Shown here piece by piece: positions 18,212 to 27,540 of a stretch of 64,000 nt of DNA. Location: NCBI GenBank assembly GCA_009594865.1, contig VOPT01000001.1, forward strand, positions 1 through 64,000, read 5' to 3'. This DNA is from Nitrospira sp. Lineage in GTDB: Bacteria > Nitrospirota > Nitrospiria > Nitrospirales > Nitrospiraceae. The translations under genes were made by a program, and so were the position numbers. Below the pieces are notes generated by a model, which saw only the letters and a program-made list of their open reading frames with translations, was not told the DNA's origin and did not search any database. Each line of letters opens with the position of its first letter. The stretch's first letter is position 1.

Positions 18212-19567
18212 TCAAACCGTCTCGCGCGTTTCGAGGTTCTCAAATTTGGCGAATCGGTCGTGAAAGAACAAATCGCGTTTGCCAATCGGCCCATTGCGAT
18301 GTTTGCTGACGAGAATTTCCGCGATCCCCTTTCGTTCCGTGGCGGGCTCGTACACTTCTTCCCGGTAGATAAACATCACCACGTCGGCATCCTGCTCGAT
18401 AGCGCCGCTCTCACGCAAGTCAGCCAGCATCGGCACCGGCGGTTTTCTCGCTTCGACGGCTCGACTCAACTGCGACAAGGCAATGACGGGAACGTTCAAC
18501 TCCTTGGCCAGACTTTTCAAGGATCGTGAGATGTCGGAGATTTCCTGCTGGCGCGATTCGGAATCGCTCTTTCCCTGCATGAGCTGCAGGTAGTCCACGA
18601 TCAGCAAATCGAGGCCCTTCTCGGCCTTGAGCCGCCTGGCCTTCCCGCGCATCTGCTGCACGGTCACGGCTCCGGAGTCGTCAATGAAAATCGGTGCCTG
18701 CTCCAGCTTGCCGGCCGCTTCAGCCAATCGCCACCAATCTTCCTTTTGCAGTCTCCCGGTGCGGAGCGCGTGCGAATCGACACGGGCCTCGGAGCTCAAC
18801 ATGCGCAGCACCAATTGCGGCTTAGACATTTCAAGGCTGAAAATCCCCACCACGGCTTTGGCCTGCAGTGCGGCATGTTGCGCCATGCCGAGCGCCAAAC
18901 TCGTCTTCCCCATGCTCGGCCGTCCGGCCACGATGATTAAGTCTGACGGCTGCAACCCGGCCGTCAGATCGTCCAAATCAATATAGCCGGTCGGCACCCC
19001 GGTCACCCGCTCTTTCCGCTTGGACAACTTATCCACGACATCAAGGCTTTCCTTGATGATGTGATTGACCTGGGTAAACGAGCGATCGAGCTTGCCCTGG
19101 GCGAGCCCGAACACCGAACGTTCGGCAAAATCGAGTAATTCATCGACGGCCGCTGTGCCGTCGTACCCGCGGGCAATGACTTCCGTTGAGGTTTCGATCA
19201 GCCCTCGCAACAGCGCTTTATCCCGGACGATCTTGCTGTGATATCGAATGTTCGCGGCCGTCGGGACGGCCTGGACCAGCTCGGCAAGATAGGCCGATCC
19301 ACCGACTGCATCCAGCTCTGAGCGTCCCTTCAGGCACTCCGTCAACGTGATTTGATCGATCACTTCGCCACGATCGGACAGTTCCAGCATGGCCTGATAA
19401 ATCTTCCGGTGGGCAGTCCGATAGAATTCCTGATCCGTCAGGACTTCCATCGCCTTGGCCATCGCCGTGTTGTCCAACAGAATCCCGCCCAGCACGGACT
19501 GTTCAGCTTCGATGTTCTGTGGCGGCAGTCGTGGCGCTGTCAGGTCAACGGCCGAGAGCGATTTCAT
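18212..19567 (-). CDS. dnaB: Replicative DNA helicase
   Basis: The product is 451 residues, the usual length for DnaB. Residues 12-115 are the N-terminal helical domain (PQNIEAEQSVLGGILLD), followed by the RecA-like helicase core with Walker A GRPSMGKTS at 215-223, LLIVDYLQLMQG and the DnaB4 signature LADLRESGAIEQDADVVMFI. DnaB unwinds DNA ahead of the replisome and loads primase. The ATG at 19567 has AAGGAG upstream and overlaps the hisZ stop by 4 bases. No intein or insertion is present. Confidence 0.96.
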   Translation of the reverse strand: MKSLSAVDLTAPRLPPQNIEAEQSVLGGILLDNTAMAKAMEVLTDQEFYRTAHRKIYQAMLELSDRGEVIDQITLTECLKGRSELDAVGGSAYLAELVQAVPTAANIRYHSKIVRDKALLRGLIETSTEVIARGYDGTAAVDELLDFAERSVFGLAQGKLDRSFTQVNHIIKESLDVVDKLSKRKERVTGVPTGYIDLDDLTAGLQPSDLIIVAGRPSMGKTSLALGMAQHAALQAKAVVGIFSLEMSKPQLVLRMLSSEARVDSHALRTGRLQKEDWWRLAEAAGKLEQAPIFIDDSGAVTVQQMRGKARRLKAEKGLDLLIVDYLQLMQGKSDSESRQQEISDISRSLKSLAKELNVPVIALSQLSRAVEARKPPVPMLADLRESGAIEQDADVVMFIYREEVYEPATERKGIAEILVSKHRNGPIGKRDLFFHDRFAKFENLETRETV

Positions 19568-20688
19568 GCCCGGCTCCTTACCCGTCGGGGAGCAGAAGAC
19601 GCCGAGTGCCTACGTCCCGTTTTGGATACGGTCGCATCGGGAGGAAGTGGTCGGACTGACAAATCGATGGCGCGAAACACCCGATCGACATCCAGCGCAA
19701 ATCCCGAAGATGCCGCGGTGCGACCAAACCGGCCCATCAAATGGTCATAGCGGCCGCCACCGCCCAATTCCGCGCCTATACCCGGGGCAAAGACATCGAA
19801 AACGATTCCGTCATAATATTCAAAGCCACGGAACTCGCCCAAATCGATCAAGACCGATTCCTGTCCCGGCGACACCAACCGTTCATACACCTGCGCCAGC
19901 CGATCGAGCGGTTTCAACAGCGCTTTGTCGCGCCCTACCAGCTTCCGTCCGCGCGACAGGACTTCTGGTCCGCCGCATAATTCCAAGACCTCGAGAATGA
20001 TCCGCCCAGTGGATCGAGCCATTCCCTCACGCGCCAGCAATTCCTCGAGGAGCGGGATGTCTTTGCGAGCGGCCGCTTGCTCCACGCGTTTCTGGCCTTC
20101 GCTTGAGAGACCGGATCGAACGAGGAGCGCAGTAAAGAACCCGACATGCCCGACCGCCACTTTGAAGGAGCTGAGACCCACCTGACTTAAACAATCCAGG
20201 AGAAGTGTCAGCACTTCGGCATCTCCGGTCACCCCATCAACCCCGATGAGTTCAGCGCCGACTTGAAAAATCTCACGGTCGCGGCCGGCATGCTCGCGTT
20301 CGTAGCGAAAGACCGAAGTGCGATAACACAAGCGCAACGGCAGCCGGTCGCCCATCATGCCCATGGCGACGGTTCTGGCGATCTGTGCCGTAGCATCCGG
20401 GCGCAGCACCATAAGACGGCCCGTCGTTCGATCGACCAACTGATAACACTTTTCGAGGAGTTCCGGCTCAAGCCCTGGCGCGAGGACGTCCAGATACTCG
20501 AACATCGGGAGGATGATTTCGTCGTATCCTCCGCGGGCCAGAACGGCCAGCAGGGTTTGTTCCAGGTGACGAATACGTCGAGCGGCGGCGGGAAGAATAG
20601 TGCTCATTCCGACTGGAATAAGCGACCGTTCCCGACCCGCCACCAAAGACGTGGAGGAAGCAGAGGCCTTCAACGAAAGGGAGCCCAT
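19564..20688 (-). CDS. hisZ: ATP phosphoribosyltransferase regulatory subunit
   Basis: The product is 374 residues and looks like a class II aminoacyl-tRNA synthetase fold related to HisRS: motif 2 region LRLCYRTSVFRYEREHAGRDREIFQVGAE split over residues 118-146, and FEYYDGIVFDVF plus LGGGGRYDHLMGRFG near the end. It lacks the long HisRS anticodon-binding domain, which points to HisZ, the partner of the short HisG in histidine biosynthesis. hisG is not in this window. The first 27 residues are poorly conserved and an ATG at 20607 is an alternative start. It sits 18 bases after serA. Confidence 0.85.
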   Translation of the reverse strand: MGSLSLKASASSTSLVAGRERSLIPVGMSTILPAAARRIRHLEQTLLAVLARGGYDEIILPMFEYLDVLAPGLEPELLEKCYQLVDRTTGRLMVLRPDATAQIARTVAMGMMGDRLPLRLCYRTSVFRYEREHAGRDREIFQVGAELIGVDGVTGDAEVLTLLLDCLSQVGLSSFKVAVGHVGFFTALLVRSGLSSEGQKRVEQAAARKDIPLLEELLAREGMARSTGRIILEVLELCGGPEVLSRGRKLVGRDKALLKPLDRLAQVYERLVSPGQESVLIDLGEFRGFEYYDGIVFDVFAPGIGAELGGGGRYDHLMGRFGRTAASSGFALDVDRVFRAIDLSVRPLPPDATVSKTGRRHSASSAPRRVRSRA

Positions 20689-20706
20689 GATCGACTGCCG
20701 GGCAAT

Positions 20707-22299
20707 CTACAGACCTTTCGACAGGTCGGCGACCTTTACGGAAAGGATGTGCTTGCTGTTCGTAATCTGATCGAGCACCGGCGCAGGCAGCGGCGCATCC
20801 AGCCCGAAAATCAGCAGGGCTTTGCCGCCTCGCTCCTCACGTGAGCATTGCATGCGCGCGATATTGATGTTGTGGTCGCCAAGAATATGCCCGACCGTAC
20901 CGATCACTCCAGGACGATCCTCATTGAGGACCAATAACAAATGGTTGTCCGGCACCACTTCGACCTTGAATTCGTCGATCTCAATGATACGCGGATCTTT
21001 GCGATGATACAGGGTTCCCGCCACTTGATGGGATTTTTTGCCAGCTTCCACGCGCACGCGAATGACGCTGGTGAAATCGCCGGCATCGTTGCTCTTGACC
21101 TCTTTCACTTCGATCCCGCGCTCTTTGGCGACGACCGGCGCATTCACATAGTTGACCGGGTCTTCCAGGATAGGCGTCAAGAGCCCTTTCAATACCGCAA
21201 TGGTCAACGGGGCGACATTCAACCCGGCGACCTGCCCGCTATACTCGACGGTCAACCGCTCTAATCCGCCTTCCAGCAATTGCGCCTGTAGCAAGCCCAC
21301 GCGTTCCCCCAATGAGAGATAAGGCTGGAGTTGCGGCAAGAGCTCGGGAGACACGGAGGGGATATTGACGGCACCTTTGGCAATGCCCTTGGTGAAGTAC
21401 TCGACGATCTGCTCGGCGATTCCCACCGCCACATTCTCCTGCGCTTCAGTCGTCGAAGCACCGATATGCGGCGAACAGATGAAATTGTCCAACGCCAGGA
21501 GAGGATTGTCTGCCTTCACCGGCTCGTCTTCGAATACGTCGAACGCCGCTGCCGCTACCTTCTTGGATTTCAGCGCCTCACACAGGTCGCCTTCGTGCAC
21601 AATCCCGCCACGCGCGCAGTTGGCGATCATCACACCGGTTTTCATCTTCGCGATAGCCTGTGCGTTGATGAGCGACTTGGTTTCAGGGGTCAATGGGGTG
21701 TGTACCGAGATGACATCGGCCCGACGGAACAATTCATCCAATTCCACGATGGAAATGCCCATTTTCTGCGCACGTTCGGGTGCGAGATAGGGGTCGTAGG
21801 CCATCACCTGCATGCCGACGCCCTGAGCGAGCTTTGTGAGGTACCCGCCGATTTGTCCGACGCCGACGATCCCCAACACCTTGTTATACAGCTCCACGCC
21901 CATGAACTTTTCTTTTTCCCACTTCCCGCCCTTGGTCGACGCGGTCGCTTGCGGAATACGGCGCGACATGGAAAAAATCATGGCCATCGTGTGTTCGGCG
22001 GTGGTCACGGTGTTGCCGCCAGGCGTATTCATGACCACAATGCCGCGACGGGTTGCGGCAGGGGTATCGACATTGTCCAGACCGGAACCGGCTCGGCCGA
22101 CCACTTTCAGGCAGCTCGCCGCCGCAATAAGTTCTGCCGTCACTTTCGTCCCGGAGCGAACGATCAGCCCGTCCGCGTCCTTGATCTCCTTCAGCAGCTC
22201 CTCTTTCGGCAGCTTGGTTTTCACTACCACCGTAAAGCCGGCCTTCTCCAATACCTCTACACCCTGCTTCGAAAGACTGTCGCTGACCAAGATTTTCAT
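20707..22299 (-). CDS. serA: D-3-phosphoglycerate dehydrogenase
   Basis: The product is 530 residues, typical of the long form of SerA. Residues 1-315 carry the catalytic and NAD-binding domains (GIVGVGQIGG at 143-152, ANCARGGIVHEG with the active-site Arg, and CSPHIGAST with the catalytic His). Residues 320-450 are the allosteric substrate-binding domain, and the last 75 residues form an ACT domain (NEDRPGVIGTVGHILGDHNINIA), which usually senses serine. The enzyme commits 3-phosphoglycerate to serine synthesis. It lies 28 bases after a class V aminotransferase gene. Confidence 0.96.
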   Translation of the reverse strand: MKILVSDSLSKQGVEVLEKAGFTVVVKTKLPKEELLKEIKDADGLIVRSGTKVTAELIAAASCLKVVGRAGSGLDNVDTPAATRRGIVVMNTPGGNTVTTAEHTMAMIFSMSRRIPQATASTKGGKWEKEKFMGVELYNKVLGIVGVGQIGGYLTKLAQGVGMQVMAYDPYLAPERAQKMGISIVELDELFRRADVISVHTPLTPETKSLINAQAIAKMKTGVMIANCARGGIVHEGDLCEALKSKKVAAAAFDVFEDEPVKADNPLLALDNFICSPHIGASTTEAQENVAVGIAEQIVEYFTKGIAKGAVNIPSVSPELLPQLQPYLSLGERVGLLQAQLLEGGLERLTVEYSGQVAGLNVAPLTIAVLKGLLTPILEDPVNYVNAPVVAKERGIEVKEVKSNDAGDFTSVIRVRVEAGKKSHQVAGTLYHRKDPRIIEIDEFKVEVVPDNHLLLVLNEDRPGVIGTVGHILGDHNINIARMQCSREERGGKALLIFGLDAPLPAPVLDQITNSKHILSVKVADLSKGL

Positions 22300-22327
22300 T
22301 GTCGTGGTGCCTTACCTGAAGGTGAGT

Positions 22328-23473
22328 CTAGGACTTTCCCATAATAATTTCTTGAGCCTTGGCAACCCCGCTCCCGAGCTTCACGGGATACCCCAACCCC
22401 TTGATGACCATCTCCACCGCCGCCAAGGCCGTGATGACGTCAAAACTATCGATATACCCCATGTGCGAGATGCGGAAGATCTTGCCTTTCAGATGATCCT
22501 GACCGCCAGCGGCCGTCATACCATACTGGGTGCGTAGGTTCTTGTAGACCGCCTGACCGTCCACACCTTCCGGCGCTGAAATGGCGGTTAACGCGTCGCT
22601 CGGCCGCTCCTGGGGGAAAATGGAGAGCCCTGCGGCCTTCACGCCTTCTCGCATGGCCGTCGCCAGCATCGCGTGACGGGCAAAGACGGCTTCCAAGCCC
22701 TCGGCCTTCAGGATGTTCATCACTTCCTTGAGACCCAGGATCAGGGAGACCGCCGGCGTATAGGCAGTGGTGCTTTTCTGCTGATTCTCCCGCTCCCGCT
22801 TGAAGTTGAAATAGAACGCCGCGTTCTTGGCCTTGTCCGCCAAACGCCAGGCCTTGTCGCTCACGCTGGCAAAGGCCAAGCCCGGGGGCAGCATCAACGC
22901 CTTCTGCGACCCGGTGATGACGACGTCTAGGCCCCACGCATCGGTCTTCAGATCAAGTACTCCCAGGGCGGTAATGGCATCCACCACGAGGATGGTATCT
23001 TCGTACTGCTTCACAATTTCGGCCAGGGCTTTGACATCGTGCGCGACAGCCGTAGAGGTTTCGCTCGCTTGCACGTACACGGCTTTAATCGAGGGGTCTT
23101 TCTTCAAGGCATCGGCAACGGCTTGCGGGTCGATGGCGCGCCCCCATTCGACCTTCAACTCAGTCACCTGGGCACCGAACGTCTTACAGAGCTTCGTCCA
23201 CCGCTCACCGAACTTGCCGCCGTTGATGGTCAGGGCTTTGTCGCCAGGGGAGAGGAAATTTGAAACCGACCCTTCCATGCCGCCGGTACCGGATGCCGCG
23301 AGGATCAAGACATCATTCCGCGTCTGGAACAGCCATTTCAGGTCCTCGCGAACCTCGGCAAACAATTTATCGAACTCGGGAGCCCGGTGATGAATCATCG
23401 GTCTGGCCATGGCCAGCAGCACCTCTGGTGGAACGGGGGTGGGGCCGGGTGCCAGCAAATACCGTTTGAGCAT
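22328..23473 (-). CDS. Class V aminotransferase (serine/alanine-glyoxylate family)
   Basis: The product is 381 residues from the ATG at 23473, preceded by GAGGAGGA; a longer frame to 23539 lacks support. It opens with the family signature LLAPGPTPVPPEVLLAMARPMIHHR and has TGTGGMEGSV-type cofactor contacts. The PLP lysine lies in VVITGSQKALMLPPG. Family members act as serine-pyruvate, alanine-glyoxylate or serine-glyoxylate aminotransferases. Because serA follows within 28 bases, it may supply the phosphoserine aminotransferase step or link serine and glyoxylate. This is inference; the substrate must be tested. Confidence 0.88.
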   Translation of the reverse strand: MLKRYLLAPGPTPVPPEVLLAMARPMIHHRAPEFDKLFAEVREDLKWLFQTRNDVLILAASGTGGMEGSVSNFLSPGDKALTINGGKFGERWTKLCKTFGAQVTELKVEWGRAIDPQAVADALKKDPSIKAVYVQASETSTAVAHDVKALAEIVKQYEDTILVVDAITALGVLDLKTDAWGLDVVITGSQKALMLPPGLAFASVSDKAWRLADKAKNAAFYFNFKRERENQQKSTTAYTPAVSLILGLKEVMNILKAEGLEAVFARHAMLATAMREGVKAAGLSIFPQERPSDALTAISAPEGVDGQAVYKNLRTQYGMTAAGGQDHLKGKIFRISHMGYIDSFDVITALAAVEMVIKGLGYPVKLGSGVAKAQEIIMGKS

Positions 23474-23529
23474 GGGACGATCCTCCTCGCTGTACGGAAC
23501 GAACAATGTCAGGGATTTAGAAGGGGCGT

Positions 23530-23558
23530 ACGCTACCATAGCCCCCCAGAGGTGTCAA
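23530..23558 (-). promoter_or_regulatory. Sigma-70-like promoter of the aminotransferase-serA-hisZ-dnaB set
   Basis: On the minus strand TTGACA is followed by a 17-base spacer and TAGCGT, with TG one base before the -10 (extended -10). It lies 57 bases upstream of the ATG at 23473. Confidence 0.55.
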
Positions 23559-23699
23559 GGTAAGTTCCCGGGAAGATGCTCATCTTTTCAGTAACTTCAC
23601 GACCTTGAACGGAAGGTCGATCTTGGAATGTCCCGAAGAAGTCGCGACTGACATTGCTCGCAGCCTGCGATCAACCAGCAACTCAACTCCCTCAATTTC

Positions 23700-23728
23700 T
23701 TGACAAGGAGTCACCTCCTCGATAGGCT
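23700..23728 (+). promoter_or_regulatory. Sigma-70-like promoter of the mltD-like gene
   Basis: TTGACA, 17 bases, TAGGCT. The spacer contains an inverted repeat AGGAG-TCAC-CTCCT that could be an operator. The ATG at 23782 lies about 47 bases after the expected transcription start. Confidence 0.5.
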
Positions 23729-23781
23729 ACGATTCGAGAGTCGGTCATCTCCCCTTCCCTGAACCGTCTAGTGGGTACCTT

Positions 23782-25194
23782 ATGCATGCACGTATGTCCT
23801 GCACCGATGTTCCGCCTCTTTCACTCCTGTTCGCGTGCCTGCTATCTCTTTCTTCGCCTGGTTCTGCAGGCGCGGAATCGCCGCTCCCCATGCAGACGGA
23901 GCCCGCGCTTACTTCGGAAGTTCCGACAGATCCGTCAATTCCGTCACCAGATGGCATCCAACCCCCGGCTCAGGAACCAGACTATATTCTCGACGAGGAA
24001 GATCGCACTGCCGCCGCAGAAAGTGAGGCGGCCGAAGCTCCTGCTGCCGTGGCCAGCGAACCGTCCACAGAAGTCCCGCCGGCCGAGGCGTTGCTTCAAC
24101 TTAAGCCTCTCGGTGGTACCACCGCACGGTTTGCCGATTTGTTGACCCCTCCGGCGGAAGTCATTCAGGAAGCCACCGTGGAGCAAGGATCGGAATCGGA
24201 CAACGTCTCCGAATACAATGTGCCGATCGTGCTCGACCCGTCCGTACAAGGACATATTCGCTTCTTCAATGTCGCGATCCGTAACCGATTCGAGCAGTGG
24301 CTCATCAGACTGAGCCATTACCGACCGCTGGTCGATAGCATCTTCTCTGAGTTCCAGCTGCCGAGCGATCTGATCTATCTGTCGTTGGTTGAAAGTGGAT
24401 TCAACCCCCACGCATACTCACGGGCTCGGGCTGCCGGCCCCTGGCAATTCATGAAAGGCACCGCCAAGGTGTATGGGTTGCGAGTGGATAGTTATGTGGA
24501 TGAGCGCCGGGATCCGGTGAAGTCCACCGTGGCGGCCGCGCGCTACCTGCGCGACCTGTACGATTTGTTCGGCACCTGGCCCCTGGCGATGGCGGCGTAC
24601 AATGCCGGCGAAGGCAAGGTGATGCGGGCCCTGCACACAGCCCAAGCTGAGAGCTTTTCAGATATTGCGAAAACCAGGCTTATCCGACGGGAAACCAAGG
24701 AATACGTGCCTCGCTTTATGGCGGCGACCATCATCGCCAAGAACCCTGATCGGTATGGATTTCCCCAAAACGACGTCCGTCCGCATCAATTCGAAGAAGT
24801 GGTCGTGCGGCGCCCGATCCACTTCAAAGCCATCGCCAATGTCACGGGAATTTCCTACCAGGAACTGAAGGTGCTCAATCCGGAATTACGGCGCGATGCC
24901 ACGCCTCCGGATGATCCCGAGTATCACTTGAAGGTTCCCGTCGGCACCAAAGAGAAAGTGGAACAGCTGTTGGAACGGGCACCGACCCACAAATTCGCGC
25001 CGCTCCCCATGCCGGTCAAGGTCCGGCACGTCAAATCCGAACCGGAATCCGGACATTGGTATCGGGTCCGTGTCGGCGATTCCCTTGAGAAAATCGCCAA
25101 ACGATTCAACATCTCGGTCAAAACGCTCAAGTCGAATAACAACCTGACTGGCCCTACCATCAAGGCAGGAAGCCGCCTGGTCATTGTGAACTAG
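23782..25194 (+). CDS. mltD: Membrane-bound lytic murein transglycosylase D-like, with LysM
   Basis: The product is 470 residues. A signal peptide covers residues 1-31, then a long acidic, Pro/Ala-rich linker runs to about 135. The SLT domain follows, with catalytic Glu204 in LSLVESGFNPHAYS and the family motifs GPWQFMKGTAKVYGL and MAAYNAGEGKV. The C-terminal 45 residues are a LysM peptidoglycan-binding domain (YRVRVGDSLEKIAKRFNIS). The enzyme cleaves glycan strands of peptidoglycan in the periplasm. The lipobox cysteine of classical MltD is absent (the signal ends in SAGAES), so the protein may be soluble. Confidence 0.9.
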   Translation: MHARMSCTDVPPLSLLFACLLSLSSPGSAGAESPLPMQTEPALTSEVPTDPSIPSPDGIQPPAQEPDYILDEEDRTAAAESEAAEAPAAVASEPSTEVPPAEALLQLKPLGGTTARFADLLTPPAEVIQEATVEQGSESDNVSEYNVPIVLDPSVQGHIRFFNVAIRNRFEQWLIRLSHYRPLVDSIFSEFQLPSDLIYLSLVESGFNPHAYSRARAAGPWQFMKGTAKVYGLRVDSYVDERRDPVKSTVAAARYLRDLYDLFGTWPLAMAAYNAGEGKVMRALHTAQAESFSDIAKTRLIRRETKEYVPRFMAATIIAKNPDRYGFPQNDVRPHQFEEVVVRRPIHFKAIANVTGISYQELKVLNPELRRDATPPDDPEYHLKVPVGTKEKVEQLLERAPTHKFAPLPMPVKVRHVKSEPESGHWYRVRVGDSLEKIAKRFNISVKTLKSNNNLTGPTIKAGSRLVIVN

Positions 25195-25196
25195 CA

Positions 25197-25223
25197 CTCC
25201 GCATCACTCTCGTGTATGCGGAG
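25197..25223. terminator. Stem-loop between converging genes
   Basis: An 8-bp perfect stem (CTCCGCAT against ATGCGGAG) with an 11-base loop lies between the stops of two converging genes at 25194 and 25232. A clear T-tract is missing, so termination is likely but weakly supported. Confidence 0.45.
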
Positions 25224-25231
25224 GAAACTCG

Positions 25232-26068
25232 TTACTGCTTTTTCTTGGAAGCGGGTGCAGCCGATTTGCCTGATGAGGCCTTGGCGGGCTGTTCAGGCTG
25301 CGAAGCAGGGGCACTAGCAGCTGGGGCGGGGGCGGGAGCTGCCGCTGGGGCGTCCGGAGTCTTCTTCACTTCCAACACTTTGACCCGCACCGCCGCTTCA
25401 CTGGTGAAGGGCGAGTTGGGGTAATTCTTCATCAGATCCTGGTAATGTGCGAGGGCTCCCTCAGGGCGGGACTGCGATTCTTCAATCTTTGCCAACTCGA
25501 ACAACACATGGTCCTTATTGAGGGCGCCTGGAATGTCCAGAATGCCGGTAAAGGCCTTCACCGCCTGATCGCGATCACCCTTCGCTAAGTACGCATACGC
25601 CAACCGTTGCTGGACTAATCCCAAGAGCGACGTATTGGAGCCATACAACAACATGAACCGTTTGTAGGTTTCGATGCCGGCATCCACTTCATTGGCCAGC
25701 ACCTGGGCATTCCCCAGGTGGAACAAGGCCAAGGGCGCGCCAGGGCTTCTCGGATATTGCTCCACCACTTGCTTGTAGAGCGTGACGGCTTGGGCAAGCT
25801 GCTCGTGGCTTCTTTTCGGATCGTCTGCGGGCCGATTGAGATAATGGAGCGTCGCTTCCTGCTCGAGCTCGCGTGCCGTTAACGTGGATTGATAGTCGTA
25901 CCACATCACACCGGCGACGACCGCTCCCGCAATCACAACGACCCCCACCCCCGCTAAGACAGCGCGCCGCTGTTCCTGCAACACATGAAGAAACCGATCA
26001 ACCCCGGTCAACAGGTGGGCTTCGTCGAGCGGGTCAACTTTTGCAGGAACCCTGATTCGATAACTCAT
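25232..26068 (-). CDS. Membrane-anchored TPR protein (YfgM/TPR_21-like)
   Basis: The product is 278 residues. A cytoplasmic N-terminus is followed by a single membrane segment at 37-55 (AVLAGVGVVVIAGAVVAGVMW). TPR-like repeats then run to about 225 (APLALFHLGNAQVLANEVDAG, LVQQRLAYAYLAKGDRDQA) and the tail is low-complexity Ala/Pro/Lys. The topology matches YfgM-type proteins, which assist periplasmic folding near the Sec translocon. The match rests on layout and is tentative. Confidence 0.72.
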   Translation of the reverse strand: MSYRIRVPAKVDPLDEAHLLTGVDRFLHVLQEQRRAVLAGVGVVVIAGAVVAGVMWYDYQSTLTARELEQEATLHYLNRPADDPKRSHEQLAQAVTLYKQVVEQYPRSPGAPLALFHLGNAQVLANEVDAGIETYKRFMLLYGSNTSLLGLVQQRLAYAYLAKGDRDQAVKAFTGILDIPGALNKDHVLFELAKIEESQSRPEGALAHYQDLMKNYPNSPFTSEAAVRVKVLEVKKTPDAPAAAPAPAPAASAPASQPEQPAKASSGKSAAPASKKKQ

Positions 26069-26121
26069 AGTCGAGCAATGGTCTCGGTTGGAAAAGACGG
26101 TCGTTTCTCAGAGCCTCGCGC

Positions 26122-26151
26122 CTTATACTAGGGACCACTCAGCCTTGTCAA
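26122..26151 (-). promoter_or_regulatory. Sigma-70 promoter of the membrane TPR protein gene
   Basis: Minus-strand TTGACA, 18-base spacer, TATAAG. It lies 54 bases upstream of the ATG at 26068. Confidence 0.6.
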
Positions 26152-26181
26152 ATGTTCGGCCTCGTCTAAGCCCTGGCACCC

Positions 26182-27342
26182 ATGTTCGAAAAACATCTGA
26201 AGAAACTGGATGATCAACATCTCTTACGCCGGCTTCGCACGATCGCCTCGGCGACCGGACCAACGGTCACCTTGGACGGCCGTGAAATCATTCTTCTCTC
26301 CTCTAACAATTATCTTGGTCTGGCCACGCACCCGACTGTGGTGGATGCTGCCATCGAGGCGACCCGCCGATATGGAGCCGGCTCTGGCGCCGCCCGCCTG
26401 GTGTGCGGCACGCTGACACCCCATGAGACGCTTGAAAGCACTCTCGCCCGCTTCAAAGGCACAGAAGCAACCCTCACCTTTGCCGCCGGATACCTGACTA
26501 ATATCAGCGTAATCCCGGCCTTGATCGCAAAAGATGGACTGATCTTCGCCGACCGTCTCTGTCACGCCAGTCTCATCGACGGCTGCCGCCTGAGCGGAGC
26601 CACCTTTCGTGTGTACCATCATCGAGACATGAACCATCTGGAGCAACTGCTCGCTCGCCGGCCGGCCGGCCGGCCCACCCTCATCGTCACCGACGGGCTG
26701 TTCAGCATGGATGGGGACATTGCCCCGATGAAAGATCTTGTGCTCTTGGCGGAACGGTATGGCGCGGAGATATATGTCGACGATGCCCATGGCACAGGGA
26801 TTCTTGGACGGACCGGGCGCGGCACCCTCGAACATTGCGAAGTCGAATCGCGCGTGCCCTATCACATGGGCACCTTGAGCAAAGCCATCGGGAGCGCGGG
26901 GGGATACGTGACAGGCTCAGCGACGTTCATTGCCTACCTGCTCAACACCTGCCGTGCGTTTATCTATACGACCGCTCCGCCTCCAGCCAGCGCGGCGGCA
27001 GCGACCGCCGCGATCCAGGTCATTGAGCAGGAACCACAACGGCGCGCTCGCTTGTGGCGGAATCGAGAACGACTGGCGCAAGGGCTGACTGAACTCGGGT
27101 TCCGCTTGGCAGCATCGGAAAGTCCAATCCTGCCGGTGATCGTCGGTGATCCCGATCGAGCGATGAACCTCGCGCAGGCGCTCCTCGCACAAGGCGTGTA
27201 TGCGCCAGCGATTCGTCCTCCGACCGTGCCTCCCGCCACCAGTAGGATTCGCTTCACCATCACTGCGGACCATACCGATGAGCAGATTGATCGCGCACTG
27301 ATTGCTGTAGAGCAGGCCGGTCGATCCCTCAATCTGATCTGA
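26182..27342 (+). CDS. bioF: 8-amino-7-oxononanoate synthase-like (BioF)
   Basis: The product is 386 residues, the usual BioF length. It carries the alpha-oxoamine synthase signatures SSNNYLGLATHP and GSGAARLVCGT, then TDGLFSMDGD and DDAHGTGILG, and the PLP lysine in MGTLSKAIGSAGGY. BioF condenses pimeloyl-thioester with alanine in biotin synthesis. The close relatives Kbl and serine palmitoyltransferase have the same fold. No other biotin genes are in the window, so the assignment rests on similarity alone. The ribosome site before the ATG is weak. Confidence 0.82.
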   Translation: MFEKHLKKLDDQHLLRRLRTIASATGPTVTLDGREIILLSSNNYLGLATHPTVVDAAIEATRRYGAGSGAARLVCGTLTPHETLESTLARFKGTEATLTFAAGYLTNISVIPALIAKDGLIFADRLCHASLIDGCRLSGATFRVYHHRDMNHLEQLLARRPAGRPTLIVTDGLFSMDGDIAPMKDLVLLAERYGAEIYVDDAHGTGILGRTGRGTLEHCEVESRVPYHMGTLSKAIGSAGGYVTGSATFIAYLLNTCRAFIYTTAPPPASAAAATAAIQVIEQEPQRRARLWRNRERLAQGLTELGFRLAASESPILPVIVGDPDRAMNLAQALLAQGVYAPAIRPPTVPPATSRIRFTITADHTDEQIDRALIAVEQAGRSLNLI

Positions 27343-27540
27343 CCTGACACCCCCCACTCGGCAGCTGACGGCCTGCATATTCGCAGCGCTTGCGGCAGGT
27401 ATTTCACCGTCGCCTCTTCTGGATATTTTCTTGATTTCCCACCCCCCTGTGGCATGATCGAATTGTCCTGCGGATCCTGATCATCGACCCATAACTACGC
27501 ACGTTTATCCGATTACATTCTCATTCAATGGAGCGACCCG

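Larger units (their letters stand above)
23474..23781. other. Divergent intergenic region between the serA set and the mltD-like gene
   Basis: These 308 bases carry two back-to-back sigma-70-like promoters, both with perfect TTGACA and 17-base spacers. I see no gene in between. Confidence 0.6.

Noticed and set aside
21331..22344. 337-residue open frame opposite serA
   Set aside because: It is antisense to a strongly conserved gene; its composition (His/Arg rich) is the usual mirror of a GC-rich coding strand.
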